DNA from: Lysinibacter sp. HNR | GTDB taxonomy: Bacteria; Actinomycetota; Actinomycetes; Actinomycetales; Microbacteriaceae | Assembly (NCBI RefSeq): GCF_029760935.1 | Contig: NZ_CP121684.1 | Location: forward strand, 1,860,001-1,924,000 | Reading direction: 5' to 3' | Length of the DNA: 64,000 bases | In this document: piece after piece, positions 1 to 9,589 of the stretch | How the letters are laid out: each line of letters begins with the position of its first letter | Numbering within the stretch: position 1 is the first letter of the stretch | Position numbers and translations under genes: made by a program | Notes under the pieces: generated by a model | Databases searched by the model: none | Told to the model about the DNA's origin: nothing | Seen by the model: the letters and a program-made list of their open reading frames with translations, nothing else

Positions 1-2
1 CT

Positions 3-947
3 CACGATTTCCTCGGTGCCAAACTTGATCTGGATGAAACCTACGAGTGGGGCCTTGAGGAGCTATCCCACATCATTCGCGAGCAACACACCGTGGCAGA
101 AGAAATAGTCTCCGGCGCCAGCCTCGCAGAGGCAATAGATCATCTCAACAATGACCCATCGCGGATAATCCACGGAACGGCTGCGCTACGCGAGTGGATG
201 CAAGAAATGTCTGACCAAGCCGTAGCGGAACTGGGTGAGAAGCACTTCACCATTCCTCCCGAGATGCGTACCCTCGAGTGCATGATCGCCCCGACCCAAA
301 CCGGCGGCATCTATTACACCAGACCCAGCACAGACCTGAGCCGTCCGGGTCGTATGTGGTGGTCGGTGGCTCCGGGCGTAACGGACTTTACAACCTGGCG
401 CGAACTCACAACCGTCTACCACGAGGGAGTTCCTGGACACCACCTGCAGGTTGCCCACAGCATGATGAACTCCGACCTGAACAATTGGCGCAGAGATGGC
501 CACTGGGTGAGCGGCCACGGCGAAGGGTGGGCGCTCTACGCCGAACGGCTCATGGCCGAGCTAGGCTACCTTGATGACCCGGGTGACCGCCTGGGAATGC
601 TGGGCGAGCAGCGCATGCGTGCGGCGCGCGTTGTGCTCGACGTTGGCACCCACCTGGGTAAAAAGCGTCCCGACGGTAACGGCGTCTGGGACTACGAGTA
701 CGCGCTACGATTTATGCGCGCTAACTCAAACATGGATGAGGAGCAATTACGATTTGAGGTAAACCGCTATCTCGGATGGCCGGGACAGGCTCCCTCCTAT
801 TCGGTGGGCCAGCGCATCTGGGAACAGCTCCGAGACGACTATCTCAGCAGCCACGGGGGCACAAAAACACTGCGTGACTTCCACAGCGAGGCTCTATCCT
901 TCGGAAGTATAGGGATTGAAACCCTGCGCTCCGCGCTTTCCCGATGA
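3..947 (+). CDS. DUF885 family zinc peptidase-like protein, C-terminal part
   Basis: The reading frame is open from the left edge of the window, so the N-terminus lies upstream; an internal GTG at 93 is not needed as a start. The visible part carries the DUF885 hallmark HEGVPGHHLQ (frame around nt 420-450), followed by GEGWALYAERL and a C-terminal WPGQAPSY segment. DUF885 proteins are predicted zincin-like metallopeptidases in which the HExxPGH-type segment and a downstream Glu bind the metal. Substrate is unknown. No signal peptide can be judged because the start is missing. The stop overlaps the next gene's ATG by 4 bp, so the two are probably translationally coupled. Confidence 0.85.
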   Translation, partial: HDFLGAKLDLDETYEWGLEELSHIIREQHTVAEEIVSGASLAEAIDHLNNDPSRIIHGTAALREWMQEMSDQAVAELGEKHFTIPPEMRTLECMIAPTQTGGIYYTRPSTDLSRPGRMWWSVAPGVTDFTTWRELTTVYHEGVPGHHLQVAHSMMNSDLNNWRRDGHWVSGHGEGWALYAERLMAELGYLDDPGDRLGMLGEQRMRAARVVLDVGTHLGKKRPDGNGVWDYEYALRFMRANSNMDEEQLRFEVNRYLGWPGQAPSYSVGQRIWEQLRDDYLSSHGGTKTLRDFHSEALSFGSIGIETLRSALSR

Positions 948-2239
948 CCACCAATATCCCCATCCTGTCCCCCCTCGCGCGATCGTGGCGCCCCTGGGTT
1001 GTGTGGGGCTCCGCAACGTTTTGCTATGTGGTGGCAATCTTCTCCCGCACCTCCCTCTCAGCCACGGGCATAAGTGCGGCAGAACGTTTCCACGTCGACT
1101 CCGCCGTGCTGGCAAGCTTTGCTGTTTTACAATTGATCGTCTATGCGGGCATGCAGGTACCGGTGGGGATACTCATTGATCGTTTTGGGGCACGCACACT
1201 CATTATTACGGGCGCTCTTGTCATGACCGTTGGCCAAGTCCTCCTGGCCCTAGCTTCCCTCACGGGTGTGGCAATCCTGGCTCGGGCACTGGTGGGGGCG
1301 GGAGACGCCATGACATTTATTAGCGTTATCCGGTTGATTCCCTCGTGGTTCCCTCCCCGGCGTATCCCCATTCTCACCCAGATTACCGGAATGACAGGTC
1401 AGCTCGGGCAGATCGCAAGCGTTATCCCGCTGGTCGCCGTCATGAGTGCTCACGGCTGGACCGCCGCATTCCTCGGAGTTGCAGGCGTTACAGGGCTCTC
1501 AGCCCTTCTCTCATTCATGCTCGTCTTTAACGCGCCCTATCGACCCGAACGCATGGCTCCCTCTATCAGCTTCCGCAGTGCGCTGGCAGGGATCCCAGAA
1601 AGCTGGAAACACCCCGGTACACGGTTGGGATTCTGGTCCCACTTTGTCACCCCGTTTGCCGGGGCAAGCTTCACTCTGCTCTGGGGGTATCCTTTTCTCC
1701 TCTCGGGCGAGGGGGTGACTCAGGAGACGGCCGCATCACTATACGTGCTACTCGTTGTGCTGAGTGCGGTGTTCAGCCTGATCATGGCCCAGCTTGTGAT
1801 CCGATTCCCCCTGCACCGTTCCCGAGTAGTGCTCAGTATTGTTGGTTTCCAGGTGCTAGTTTGGACGGGAATAATGCTCTTCCCCGGCCCCGCTCCCCTG
1901 TGGCTCATCGTGCTTCTCTTTGTCACGTTTGCGATTGGTGGGCCCGGGTCGCTCATCGGCTTTGATATTGCCCAGCAGTTTACCCCCGCTCACCGGCAGG
2001 GTGGTGCCTCTGGCTTGGTTAACTCTGCCGGGTTTATGGCGGCCGTTGTTGCCCTCTTTGCTTACGGATATGCGCTCGACCTTCTGGGAGCGGGAACCCC
2101 CGAGACATACACACGCGAGGCCTTCCGAACAGCAATGTTAGTTTACTACCCGCTGTGGGCGGTGGGGGTCACCGGAGTCCTCATCTCTCGGCGCCAGATC
2201 AGACGATGGGCGGCGCAGCAGGGCGACTCCAACAACTAA
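944..2239 (+). CDS. MFS transporter (12 TM)
   Basis: The 431-residue protein is hydrophobic throughout and fits 12 membrane helices of the major facilitator superfamily. The loop between helices 2 and 3 reads GILIDRFGART, a normal MFS motif A variant. Its start overlaps the stop of the peptidase gene by 4 bp (ATGA), so the pair is likely one operon; a carrier next to a peptidase suggests transport of a peptide or amino-acid related compound, but this is only context. The substrate cannot be read from sequence. The next gene is convergent, with a 47-bp gap and no clear terminator. Confidence 0.85.
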   Translation: MTTNIPILSPLARSWRPWVVWGSATFCYVVAIFSRTSLSATGISAAERFHVDSAVLASFAVLQLIVYAGMQVPVGILIDRFGARTLIITGALVMTVGQVLLALASLTGVAILARALVGAGDAMTFISVIRLIPSWFPPRRIPILTQITGMTGQLGQIASVIPLVAVMSAHGWTAAFLGVAGVTGLSALLSFMLVFNAPYRPERMAPSISFRSALAGIPESWKHPGTRLGFWSHFVTPFAGASFTLLWGYPFLLSGEGVTQETAASLYVLLVVLSAVFSLIMAQLVIRFPLHRSRVVLSIVGFQVLVWTGIMLFPGPAPLWLIVLLFVTFAIGGPGSLIGFDIAQQFTPAHRQGGASGLVNSAGFMAAVVALFAYGYALDLLGAGTPETYTREAFRTAMLVYYPLWAVGVTGVLISRRQIRRWAAQQGDSNN

Positions 2240-2286
2240 CGAACCTGCAGGAATTGTGAGATAGCAGGCTCAATAAAACTCACGCC

Positions 2287-4095
2287 TCACAAAGGCCAGA
2301 CAACGGGAACAAGCAGAACCGCAACCACACCGTAGAAAGTAATGAGCGGCAGCCCTAACTTCCAGTAGTCCCCAAAACGATAACCTCCGGGTTGCATAAC
2401 CATCAGGTTGGCGGGAGTCGCGATGGGGGTCAAGAAGCTTGCAGAGGCCGCAATACACACCGTCATCAGGAGAGGCAGGGGCGAAAGAGAAAGCTCGGTC
2501 GCAACCGAGATTGCGATGGGAATCAGCACCAGGGAGGTAGCCGTATTACTGATCAGCTGGCCGAGCAAAGCGGTGAGGAGAAAAAGACTCAGCAGAACGA
2601 TGTGGGGCCCTAACCCACCAACAGTCTCAATAACTTGGTGGGCGATGAGGGCGGCCGCCCCGGTTGCGCTAATCGCGGTAGAGAGTGGAATCATTCCGGC
2701 GATAAGGATGAGCATGGTCCAGGAGATTGAGCGGTGTGCCTTCTCCACGGTCACAACGCGGAACAGAACCATGGCAATTGCGGCAAGAAGCGTCACAACC
2801 GCAGGAACCATAAGACCCGTGGCTAAAAGAGCGATCATGGCCGCGGTGATGATGAGCGCAGTGCGGGCCGATTTTCCCATTGGCGCGGATTGGCGACGGA
2901 TCAGATCAGGCTCGTCAACCAGCAATACGTTCTTATCTTCCGTCTGTTCGGCAAGCGCCGACCACGTCCCCTGGAGGAGCAGGGCATCGCCCGATGCTAG
3001 CGTAATCGGTCCGGTGTCGCGAGAAACACTCGGTAGATCATTCTCAGCCCGCTGCACCGCAAGAACGACAAGCTCTCCACTATCCGTTACCATTCCGGGG
3101 AAAACAGACTCTCCCACCAGGTTGGAGCGCGGAGCAACAATAACCTCGGCAACACCGTAAGTGGAGGTCACCAGGCCGCTCTCCTCGGGAAGTCTCCGCA
3201 GCTGTCCCCACTCAGAAAAACTTGTCAGGTCTTCAACCGAACCCCGCATGGTAATAATTTGTCCAGACTCGATCGTCGCTTCTCGAACAGGGTATCCCTC
3301 CCCATCCTTCACAGCCATTACCGAGACCCCGGGATGCTTCTCCAGCGTCAGGCCCCTAATTTCACGACCGATGAGAGGAGACCCCTCCGACACGATAAAC
3401 CGCCACACCTCATCCGCGTCAAGATATTGATTGAGCAGATCACGAGAGTGCTTACTCAGATCACGCGGAAGCTGCCGCGCAGTGCGGTTGGGGAGAAGCT
3501 TTTCGCCAAAGAGAACGACGATCATCACACTGCCCACCAGGAGGGGAATACCCACCAGAGAAAATTCGAAGAAACCAATCGCACGCCCGCCCGGTGCCTC
3601 GGCCGCAGCCTCCGAGATAAGCACGTTAACCGGTGACCCGGTGAGTGTCAGCATAGAACCCGCATGCGCACCAAAGGCTAGCGGCATGAGCAATTGCGAC
3701 GGTGGTCGGCCCAGTCGAACAGCCACCACAACAACCATGGGCAGGAGCGCAGCAACGGCACCGTTAAGACTGATCAGAGCGGCCAAAAGAGCAACAGCTG
3801 ACATCATCAAAATGATCAGTTTGGTTCGCGATGTACCCGCACGGCTGACAACTTGCTGACCCGCCCAGGCAGTGAGCCCACTCGAATCGAGCCCCTCGCT
3901 CACCACAAAGAGTGCCGCGATCAGGACAATTGTGGGATCAGAGAAACCGGCAAAGGCCTCCCCCAGGTTAAGAACGCCGGTAAAGTACAGGGCGAGAGAA
4001 ACAGCCAGGGCAACGATGCCAACGGGGAATTTGTTCCAGACGAAAACAACGACTGAGAGCACGAGTATAAGGAGGGTTATTGATACGTCGCTCAT
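2287..4095 (-). CDS. SLC13/DASS-type anion permease with central RCK_C (TrkA-C) domains
   Basis: The 602-residue protein has two blocks of hydrophobic helices (about residues 1-200 and 405-602) around a soluble middle of about 200 residues. The middle contains two RCK_C-like segments, recognised by patterns such as SPLIGREIRGL and SNLVGESVFPGM. Membrane halves contain GSPVNVLISEAA and TPIATPANLMVMQPGGY, the two SNT-like segments that bind sodium and substrate in SLC13 carriers. Family members import sulfate or di- and tricarboxylates with sodium. The RCK_C insert is typical of bacterial SLC13 relatives of the SLT/SdcS group and may sense a ligand. It is transcribed away from the dipeptidase gene, sharing a 129-bp AT-rich divergent promoter region. 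Confidence 0.85.
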   Translation of the reverse strand: MSDVSITLLILVLSVVVFVWNKFPVGIVALAVSLALYFTGVLNLGEAFAGFSDPTIVLIAALFVVSEGLDSSGLTAWAGQQVVSRAGTSRTKLIILMMSAVALLAALISLNGAVAALLPMVVVVAVRLGRPPSQLLMPLAFGAHAGSMLTLTGSPVNVLISEAAAEAPGGRAIGFFEFSLVGIPLLVGSVMIVVLFGEKLLPNRTARQLPRDLSKHSRDLLNQYLDADEVWRFIVSEGSPLIGREIRGLTLEKHPGVSVMAVKDGEGYPVREATIESGQIITMRGSVEDLTSFSEWGQLRRLPEESGLVTSTYGVAEVIVAPRSNLVGESVFPGMVTDSGELVVLAVQRAENDLPSVSRDTGPITLASGDALLLQGTWSALAEQTEDKNVLLVDEPDLIRRQSAPMGKSARTALIITAAMIALLATGLMVPAVVTLLAAIAMVLFRVVTVEKAHRSISWTMLILIAGMIPLSTAISATGAAALIAHQVIETVGGLGPHIVLLSLFLLTALLGQLISNTATSLVLIPIAISVATELSLSPLPLLMTVCIAASASFLTPIATPANLMVMQPGGYRFGDYWKLGLPLITFYGVVAVLLVPVVWPL

Positions 4096-4224
4096 GGTGA
4101 TTGTGACTATATCCTATCATTCAATAGAAAGAAGAATTATTTCTCAGCGTCATGATATTGTGCAACACACAGGCAGCGCTCAGCCCAAGATCAAGAAGCG
4201 ATAATAAGAACTGAGAGTCATTGA
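4096..4224. promoter_or_regulatory. AT-rich divergent promoter region
   Basis: This 129-bp gap separates the divergently transcribed permease and dipeptidase genes, so it must hold both promoters. It is much more AT-rich than the flanking genes (for example the run around 4110-4145). I could not assign firm -35/-10 pairs. Confidence 0.4.
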
Positions 4225-5604
4225 ATGTCCCACTCCACGCCACACCCCTCACACGTTAAAAGTGTTCGCGACCACGTGCAGGAGCTCATGCCCCAGCTAA
4301 CGCAAGATCTTGCCAATTACGTGGCCATTCCCGGGGTAGCGTTCCCCGGCTATCCACCCGAGGCAATCCAGGAGGCTCACGATTTTGTGGTTTCCCTGCT
4401 GCGCGCAGAGGGTGTGACGGACATCCAGAAAATCGAGTTACCGAACACCTCCCCCGCTGTTTTTGCGACAATTCCGGGGCCGGAGGGCGCCCCCACGGTA
4501 CTCCTATATACCCACTACGATGTGGTTCCCGAGGGGAATACGGCGGAGTGGAAAACCCCCGCGTTCACCGCTACCCCAAAAGACGGGGTTATCTATGGTC
4601 GGGGTACCGCAGATTCCAAGGGTAATTTTCTCCTGCACCTGGGAGCTCTGCGCTATTTTGGTGGCAAACCTCCGGTCACGCTCAAAATTGTTGTTGAGGG
4701 CCAGGAAGAATTTGGAAGCGCGTTTGATGCCTACCCTCCCCTCGCCCCCGAGCTCTTTGCCGCCGACGCCATGATTATTGCGGACGTGGGGAACATCCGC
4801 CCGGGTGTACCCACCGTTACGGTTGCCCTGCGAGGAGCCGCAACGGTCGATGTTGAGGTTAACACGCTCGCAAATCCTAAACACAGCGGCATGTTTGGCG
4901 GAGCAGCACCGGACTCCGTTCTTGTCCTCCTCCACGCCCTCGCCGCCCTCCACAACAAAAACGGTGACGTGGCGGTTCCCGGGCTACGGCGTAACGAGTG
5001 GCAGGGCACCACCTACACCGCAGAAGAGTTTCGTGAGCTGGCCGAAATTCTCCCGGGAGTGCCGGAGTTCGGGACCGGTGATCTGGGTCAGCGCATCTGG
5101 TCGGGACCCGCGATCAGCGTTATCGGAATTGATATTCCCTCGGTTGACCGGTCGCTCAATGCCGTCTCGGCGCACACACGGGCTCGACTTAACCTCCGCG
5201 TGCACCCCGAACAAGATGTTCACGAGGCGCAGCAAGCGCTCGTAAGCTTCCTGGAGGACCTTACTCCGCTGGGTGTTCCGCTCACCGTTATACCGGGCGA
5301 GGCGGGTAACGGTTACGCGGCCCGCACGGACGGGACAGCTTTTAAGCTACTGAGCGGCGCTATGACGGATGCCTGGGAGGCAGAAGCTACCACCGCGGCG
5401 GCGGGAGGCTCCATACCTCTGGTGAACTCCCTGCAGGAGGCGGTTCCGGGAGCGGAAATTCTGCTCTTTGGCGTTGCCGATGGGTTTAGCGCGATCCACG
5501 CCCCGAACGAGCGTGTGGTCATCACGGAGATCGAAAACTCGCTGCTCGCGGAGATTCTTTTTCTGGAACGCCTAGCCGAGACCTCCGCGGCTTCCAACTC
5601 CTGA
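4225..5604 (+). CDS. M20 family dipeptidase/peptidase
   Basis: The 459-residue protein belongs to the M20/M25/M40 zinc peptidases (CNDP-like dipeptidases). Metal and catalytic motifs are present in order: YTHYDVVPEG (first His and catalytic Asp), GRGTADSKGN (bridging Asp), and EGQEEFGS (catalytic base Glu and ligand). The inserted dimerisation domain follows at roughly residues 200-340, and the protein ends with an IHAPNE motif that supplies the last His ligand. It is expected to be cytoplasmic and to hydrolyse dipeptides or acylated amino acids. The length is normal for the family. A simple intrinsic terminator follows at 5641. Confidence 0.9.
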   Translation: MSHSTPHPSHVKSVRDHVQELMPQLTQDLANYVAIPGVAFPGYPPEAIQEAHDFVVSLLRAEGVTDIQKIELPNTSPAVFATIPGPEGAPTVLLYTHYDVVPEGNTAEWKTPAFTATPKDGVIYGRGTADSKGNFLLHLGALRYFGGKPPVTLKIVVEGQEEFGSAFDAYPPLAPELFAADAMIIADVGNIRPGVPTVTVALRGAATVDVEVNTLANPKHSGMFGGAAPDSVLVLLHALAALHNKNGDVAVPGLRRNEWQGTTYTAEEFRELAEILPGVPEFGTGDLGQRIWSGPAISVIGIDIPSVDRSLNAVSAHTRARLNLRVHPEQDVHEAQQALVSFLEDLTPLGVPLTVIPGEAGNGYAARTDGTAFKLLSGAMTDAWEAEATTAAAGGSIPLVNSLQEAVPGAEILLFGVADGFSAIHAPNERVVITEIENSLLAEILFLERLAETSAASNS

Positions 5605-5640
5605 TGCAGCCTCCAATCTCTGGCGCAACCTCCAACCTCT

Positions 5641-5660
5641 CAGGGAAAACCCTGATTTTT
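5641..5660 (+). terminator. Intrinsic terminator after the dipeptidase gene
   Basis: A short perfect stem CAGGG/CCCTG with an AAAA loop is followed by ATTTTT. It lies 37 bp after the dipeptidase stop codon and before the PadR operator. Confidence 0.75.
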
Positions 5661-5686
5661 CCTTCCCGGTCTTGCCTACTTTCAAA

Positions 5687-5726
5687 ACGCGATATATCTT
5701 GATATTAACAACGCGATATATCGCGT
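5687..5726. promoter_or_regulatory. Tandem palindromic operator, probably for PadR
   Basis: ACGCGATATATC occurs at 5687-5698 and again, as a perfect 16-bp palindrome ACGCGATATATCGCGT, at 5711-5726. The repeat-to-repeat distance is 24 bp. It sits 35 bp before the DUF4097/PadR operon. Long AT-centred palindromes of this kind are bound by PadR dimers in other bacteria, so autoregulation is likely. Confidence 0.65.
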
Positions 5727-5760
5727 CTTTTCTGAAGGCCCCTACTCGTAAGGAATTATC

Positions 5761-6591
5761 ATGGACACTCAAAACTGGATCATCCAACCGGGTGATACAC
5801 AAACAATCACGATTGACCGAGTAGCCTCGCTCAAGCTCGGACTCCTCGGTGGACAGGTCGACGTGATTGCTCACGATGAGCCTGGCGCTCGAATCGAGGT
5901 GCACAGCGTCACCGGTAAAGCGCTCAACATCAAGGCGATCGGTGAATCGCTCGAGGTCGATCACCCTCAGATCCGGTGGGACAACTTCCTCGAAGTTTTT
6001 GGCTCTTTTCCCGGCCGAGCCAGGGTTGACATGAGCATTCTCGTGCCCCGATCTCTCGCCCTCACCATGGGAACGGTCTCCGCTAGCGGGCTTGTCTCGG
6101 GAGTGAGAAGCAACGCAAGAATCTCAACAGTCTCGGGAGAACTCATCCTCGACGGCCTTACGGGAGCACTAACTATCGAGAGTGTCTCCGGGAACGTCAG
6201 CATCAGAAACCACGAGGGACAGATCACAGCCGAATCGGTGACCGGAGAGGTTCTCTGCACAGGACGCCTCTCCTCCTTCAGCGCCGAGAGCGTCTCCGGC
6301 GGTGTCTTCCTCGATCTCGCGGGAACACCCGACTCCATCACAACAAATACGGTCAGCGGAAACACGACGGTGCGTCTTGATGAGGGGGTAAGCGCACGGC
6401 TTCACATCAATTCCGTTTCCGGGAAGGTTCAATACGGTGATCAACTTGTCACCGGTGTGCGCGGGGTTGGACACAGCGCACACTTAGGCCCTGCCGGTAG
6501 CTCACCAACCAGCATCACGGTCAATTCGGTCTCAGGAGGGGTTTCTATTATGCATCGAACCTCGGCACAAAAACAGGAATTTGCGCCGTGA
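5761..6591 (+). CDS. DUF4097 beta-strand repeat protein
   Basis: The 276-residue protein is made of repeating short beta strands with the recurrent pattern xxSVSGxV (for example ESVSGNVSI, ESVSGGVFL, NTVSGNTTV, NSVSGKVQY, NSVSGGVSI). This is the DUF4097 (putative adhesin-like) right-handed beta-helix fold. There is no signal peptide or membrane segment, so despite the adhesin label it looks cytoplasmic or membrane-peripheral. Function is unknown. In actinobacteria it is commonly paired with a PadR regulator, as here: the stop overlaps the padR start by 4 bp. The operon is preceded by the tandem palindrome at 5687-5726. Confidence 0.85.
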   Translation: MDTQNWIIQPGDTQTITIDRVASLKLGLLGGQVDVIAHDEPGARIEVHSVTGKALNIKAIGESLEVDHPQIRWDNFLEVFGSFPGRARVDMSILVPRSLALTMGTVSASGLVSGVRSNARISTVSGELILDGLTGALTIESVSGNVSIRNHEGQITAESVTGEVLCTGRLSSFSAESVSGGVFLDLAGTPDSITTNTVSGNTTVRLDEGVSARLHINSVSGKVQYGDQLVTGVRGVGHSAHLGPAGSSPTSITVNSVSGGVSIMHRTSAQKQEFAP

Positions 6592-7220
6592 AACAGGCAC
6601 TCTTTAGCCACGGTTCCCTGAGGCTCTACCTCCTCAGCCTGCTCGCGCAAAACCCCATGCACGGTTACGAACTCATTCAGGCTCTGACCGAAAAATTCGG
6701 TGGAACCTATGTTCCAAGCGCAGGAACCATCTATCCCAGACTCGCGAAGCTGAACGAAGAGGGTTTTATCAGTAAGGAAAGCCACGGCAGAAAGACCATC
6801 TACTCCATAACCCAGACGGGCCTAGAAGAACTCAACAAACGCCAAAGCGAGCTGGACACGATTGAGGATGACATGGAGGCGTCGGCGCGGAGGCGTGCGG
6901 AGGCAATGCGCAACGAGGTTTCCCAGGCAATGAAGAGCGTCCGAGCAGAGCTTGCCGCGGCTGCCCAGAGCGCACGCAGGGAAGCCAGAAAGACGGGTTC
7001 TCCGCCGGAGCCCACAGTCACCACGGTCTCCACCGACCCGCGAGCATCCTCACGCCAAAAGCTCAAGGAAATCGATGCTCTACTCGCCGCCTTTCACCAA
7101 GAGGTTCGTGCGGATCTACGATCTCGAAGCGCAAAAAACGGCCTTCCAGATCACATAGTGGATACACTACGCAACCAACTAGCACACGTGAAGAAATCAC
7201 TCAAAGAGGGAGCCGTATAG
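6588..7220 (+). CDS. PadR family transcriptional regulator
   Basis: Residues 1-85 form a PadR winged helix: the opening FSHGSLRLYLLSLLAQNPMH is followed by GYELIQALTE and GTIYPRLAKLNEEGFI, the recognition helix and wing region. The rest is long, charged and helical (about residues 85-210), compatible with the dimerisation coiled coil seen in this family, but longer than in the smallest PadR proteins. It likely represses its own operon through the palindromes at 5687-5726. The start codon is a GTG that overlaps the DUF4097 stop by 4 bp. Confidence 0.9.
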   Translation: MKQALFSHGSLRLYLLSLLAQNPMHGYELIQALTEKFGGTYVPSAGTIYPRLAKLNEEGFISKESHGRKTIYSITQTGLEELNKRQSELDTIEDDMEASARRRAEAMRNEVSQAMKSVRAELAAAAQSARREARKTGSPPEPTVTTVSTDPRASSRQKLKEIDALLAAFHQEVRADLRSRSAKNGLPDHIVDTLRNQLAHVKKSLKEGAV

Positions 7221-7244
7221 CGCCGAGCCCCCAAAGAAAGAAGC

Positions 7245-7967
7245 CTAGTATTCGGAACCCTCTGCATCTGCTCGTGTCTCGGCGACAGGCCCATCCCACT
7301 CGGCCAGAATGGCGGCAGATCCGGACAACCCTAGGCGAGTTGCACCGGCGCCAATCATCTCCCGCGCCTGCGCCAGCGTGCGGATCCCCCCGGAGGCTTT
7401 AACTCCCAGACGAGCACCCACGGTCTGCGCCATGAGCCGAACGGCGTGAACGGTTGCCCCTCCCGCCGGATGAAAACCCGTGGAAGTTTTCACAAAATCG
7501 GCACCGGCGGCCTCGGCGGCACGGCACGTCGCAACAATCTCCTCGTCACTCAGGGCCGCGGACTCGATAATGACCTTGAGAATGACGCTCGCAGGAGTAG
7601 CCTCACGCACCGCCCGGATCTCGCTCTCAACCAGATCAAAACGAGCGGCTTTAGCATGGCCCAGGTCGATCACCATATCAACCTCGTCAGCGCCACGCTC
7701 TGCCGCCAGGGCAGCCTCGCGAGCTTTAATCTCTGCCTCGTGCTTTCCCGAGGGGAAACCACACACGGTTGCAACTTTAAGCTCCGAGTCCTCGGGAACG
7801 CTCACCGGAAGCATCGACGGGGAGACGCACACGGAAAAAACGCCGAGTCCAAGCGCCTCTACGACTAGAGCCTCCACATCGGCCGGGGTCGCTTCCGGCT
7901 TAAGCAGGGTGTGATCGATATAGGTGGCGAGTTCTGCGGCCGAGCTGGGTTGTGTTGGAGCGGTCAT
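7245..7967 (-). CDS. deoC: Deoxyribose-phosphate aldolase
   Basis: DeoC cleaves 2-deoxy-D-ribose 5-phosphate to glyceraldehyde 3-phosphate and acetaldehyde. The 240-residue protein has the full class I aldolase set: [12 protein letters not shown] near the N-terminus, a VILKVIIES strand, FVKTSTGF, and [10 protein letters not shown] with the Schiff-base Lys. Length is normal. It is the last gene of a minus-strand group (ROK regulator, EIIA, EIIB, EIIC, deoC), with a 93-bp gap after the EIIC stop. That position suggests its substrate derives from the sugar imported by the PTS, although a role in nucleoside salvage is equally possible from sequence alone. Confidence 0.93.
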   Translation of the reverse strand: MTAPTQPSSAAELATYIDHTLLKPEATPADVEALVVEALGLGVFSVCVSPSMLPVSVPEDSELKVATVCGFPSGKHEAEIKAREAALAAERGADEVDMVIDLGHAKAARFDLVESEIRAVREATPASVILKVIIESAALSDEEIVATCRAAEAAGADFVKTSTGFHPAGGATVHAVRLMAQTVGARLGVKASGGIRTLAQAREMIGAGATRLGLSGSAAILAEWDGPVAETRADAEGSEY

Positions 7968-8060
7968 GGTTATCTTTCTCTTTCAGGCACAGGTCTTTAT
8001 AAGCAAGGGAGACGAGTGGTCAGCTACTTCTATGAATATTTTTGAGCGTAGTGGCCATTT

Positions 8061-9530
8061 CTACATTTTAGTAGCCGCTTTTTCCTCAGCCAGAGCACGG
8101 TCTCTCTTGGCTCCGGGGAGCCATCCTTTATTAACCACTCGCACCTGCCAGATGATGGCAGCCACAACCAGGAGGATCGCAACAACAGCGATGAGCACAA
8201 CGCTGAGTGCGTTATTCTCGCCGCCCACAATGGTTCCGATCAGCGTTCCGTACCAGCCAAAATCCGTGTCGCCAAAGGTGCTGTTTGACAGGCCCAGATT
8301 TCCCAGAACGTTCAGCAGAACAGCGGGGAGGAACGAGATGAGCACACCGTTAACAAACCCACCCACTATGGCTCCACGTCGTCCACCGGTGGCATTTCCA
8401 AATACTCCAGCCCCACCACCCGTGAAGAAGTGAGGCACCATACCGGGCAAGATCAGCGCCAGACCAAAAACAGGCCCCAGCCAGGTGGCCAGGATAGCGA
8501 GGCTCACGAGTCCACCGGCAAACGACGCCAAAAATCCGATCAAAACGGCGTTGGCGGCAAAGGGGAAGACAAGCGGAATATCCAGTGCGGGCTTTGCACC
8601 GGGAACAACCTTGCGGGCGATCCCCTCAAACGCGGGCACGAGCTCACCGAGTATGGTGCGCACACCGTAGAGGATAATCGCAACACCCACCCCAAACTGC
8701 AGTGCCTGCGCAAAGGCCGCCATGATAAAGGCTCCGGCATCCTCAGAACCAAAAATGGGCAGCACATCCTCCAGGGGAAGAGCGATCAGACCCCAAATAG
8801 CAAAGACCAGATAGATGAGAACCATCGAGAGGGCGGTGGCTACCATCGAATCGCGCAGGAAGCGAAGCCCGTCAGGAAATTTAATCTCCTCGGTAGAGCG
8901 GCTTTTACCACCGAGAGCCTGACCCGACGCACCCGCGGCGACATAACCGAGGGTGCCAAAGTGTCCGATCGCAATCGAATCGTTGCCCGTAATCTTATTG
9001 ACCCACGGCTGTGCAAAAGCGGGCATTGCAACCATGATAATTCCGAGAAGAACCGCGCCCACAACAACAACCAGCCAGTCGCTGCCCGCACCAAACCCCA
9101 CCGAGAGAACCACCGCCAACAACGTCGACATAAACACCATGTGGTGCCCCGTGAGGAAGACGTATTTGAGCGGTGTGAAACGTGCAAGTAGCAGCATCAC
9201 AACAAAGCCGAGAAAGAGAACGTAGGCGGAAATCGCGCCGTACCTTTCGGCGGCCACCGCAGTGATAACCTCGTTGGTCGGCACAACACCCTGCGCGCCC
9301 GTCACCGTAAGTATCAGGCTCCCCAGAGGATCGAGGGCCGCAACCACAACACCGGCACCCGCACCGAGAATGAGAAACCCGAGGGTAGCCTTGAGGGCTC
9401 CCCCAATAACAACCCCCACCGATTTACGAAGGGCGATAAGCCCCACCGCAGTAATAATTCCCACCAGATAGGCGGGAACGTTGAGAATCTGCTGCCCGAT
9501 GAACTCGAGAACAACAACAAGCCATTCCAT
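8061..9530 (-). CDS. PTS EIIC, ascorbate-family (UlaA-like)
   Basis: The 489-residue membrane protein matches the SgaT/UlaA branch of PTS EIIC subunits. It is strongly hydrophobic with the conserved NVPAYLVGI start, GHHMVFMSTLLAV, and HFFTGGGAGVFGNATGGRRGA near the substrate site. These EIICs form dimers and pass L-ascorbate or related linear/acidic sugars into the cell while they are phosphorylated. Here EIIA, EIIB and EIIC are separate genes in that order. No ulaD/E/F homologue lies alongside, so ascorbate as substrate is not supported by context. A short charged C-terminal tail follows the last helix. Confidence 0.9.
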   Translation of the reverse strand: MEWLVVVLEFIGQQILNVPAYLVGIITAVGLIALRKSVGVVIGGALKATLGFLILGAGAGVVVAALDPLGSLILTVTGAQGVVPTNEVITAVAAERYGAISAYVLFLGFVVMLLLARFTPLKYVFLTGHHMVFMSTLLAVVLSVGFGAGSDWLVVVVGAVLLGIIMVAMPAFAQPWVNKITGNDSIAIGHFGTLGYVAAGASGQALGGKSRSTEEIKFPDGLRFLRDSMVATALSMVLIYLVFAIWGLIALPLEDVLPIFGSEDAGAFIMAAFAQALQFGVGVAIILYGVRTILGELVPAFEGIARKVVPGAKPALDIPLVFPFAANAVLIGFLASFAGGLVSLAILATWLGPVFGLALILPGMVPHFFTGGGAGVFGNATGGRRGAIVGGFVNGVLISFLPAVLLNVLGNLGLSNSTFGDTDFGWYGTLIGTIVGGENNALSVVLIAVVAILLVVAAIIWQVRVVNKGWLPGAKRDRALAEEKAATKM

Positions 9531-9589
9531 TGGTCTTGCCTCACTTCGCTGTAGATAATTAGTGTGTTTTGATCGGCTTTTTGGGGTAA

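Noticed and set aside
2408-3160. Plus-strand ORF of 250 codons
   Set aside because: Antisense to the SLC13-type permease; Ser/Arg-rich composition is that of a shadow frame.
8430-9191. Plus-strand ORF of 253 codons
   Set aside because: It lies entirely antisense to the PTS EIIC gene, has hydrophilic low-complexity composition and no family resemblance.
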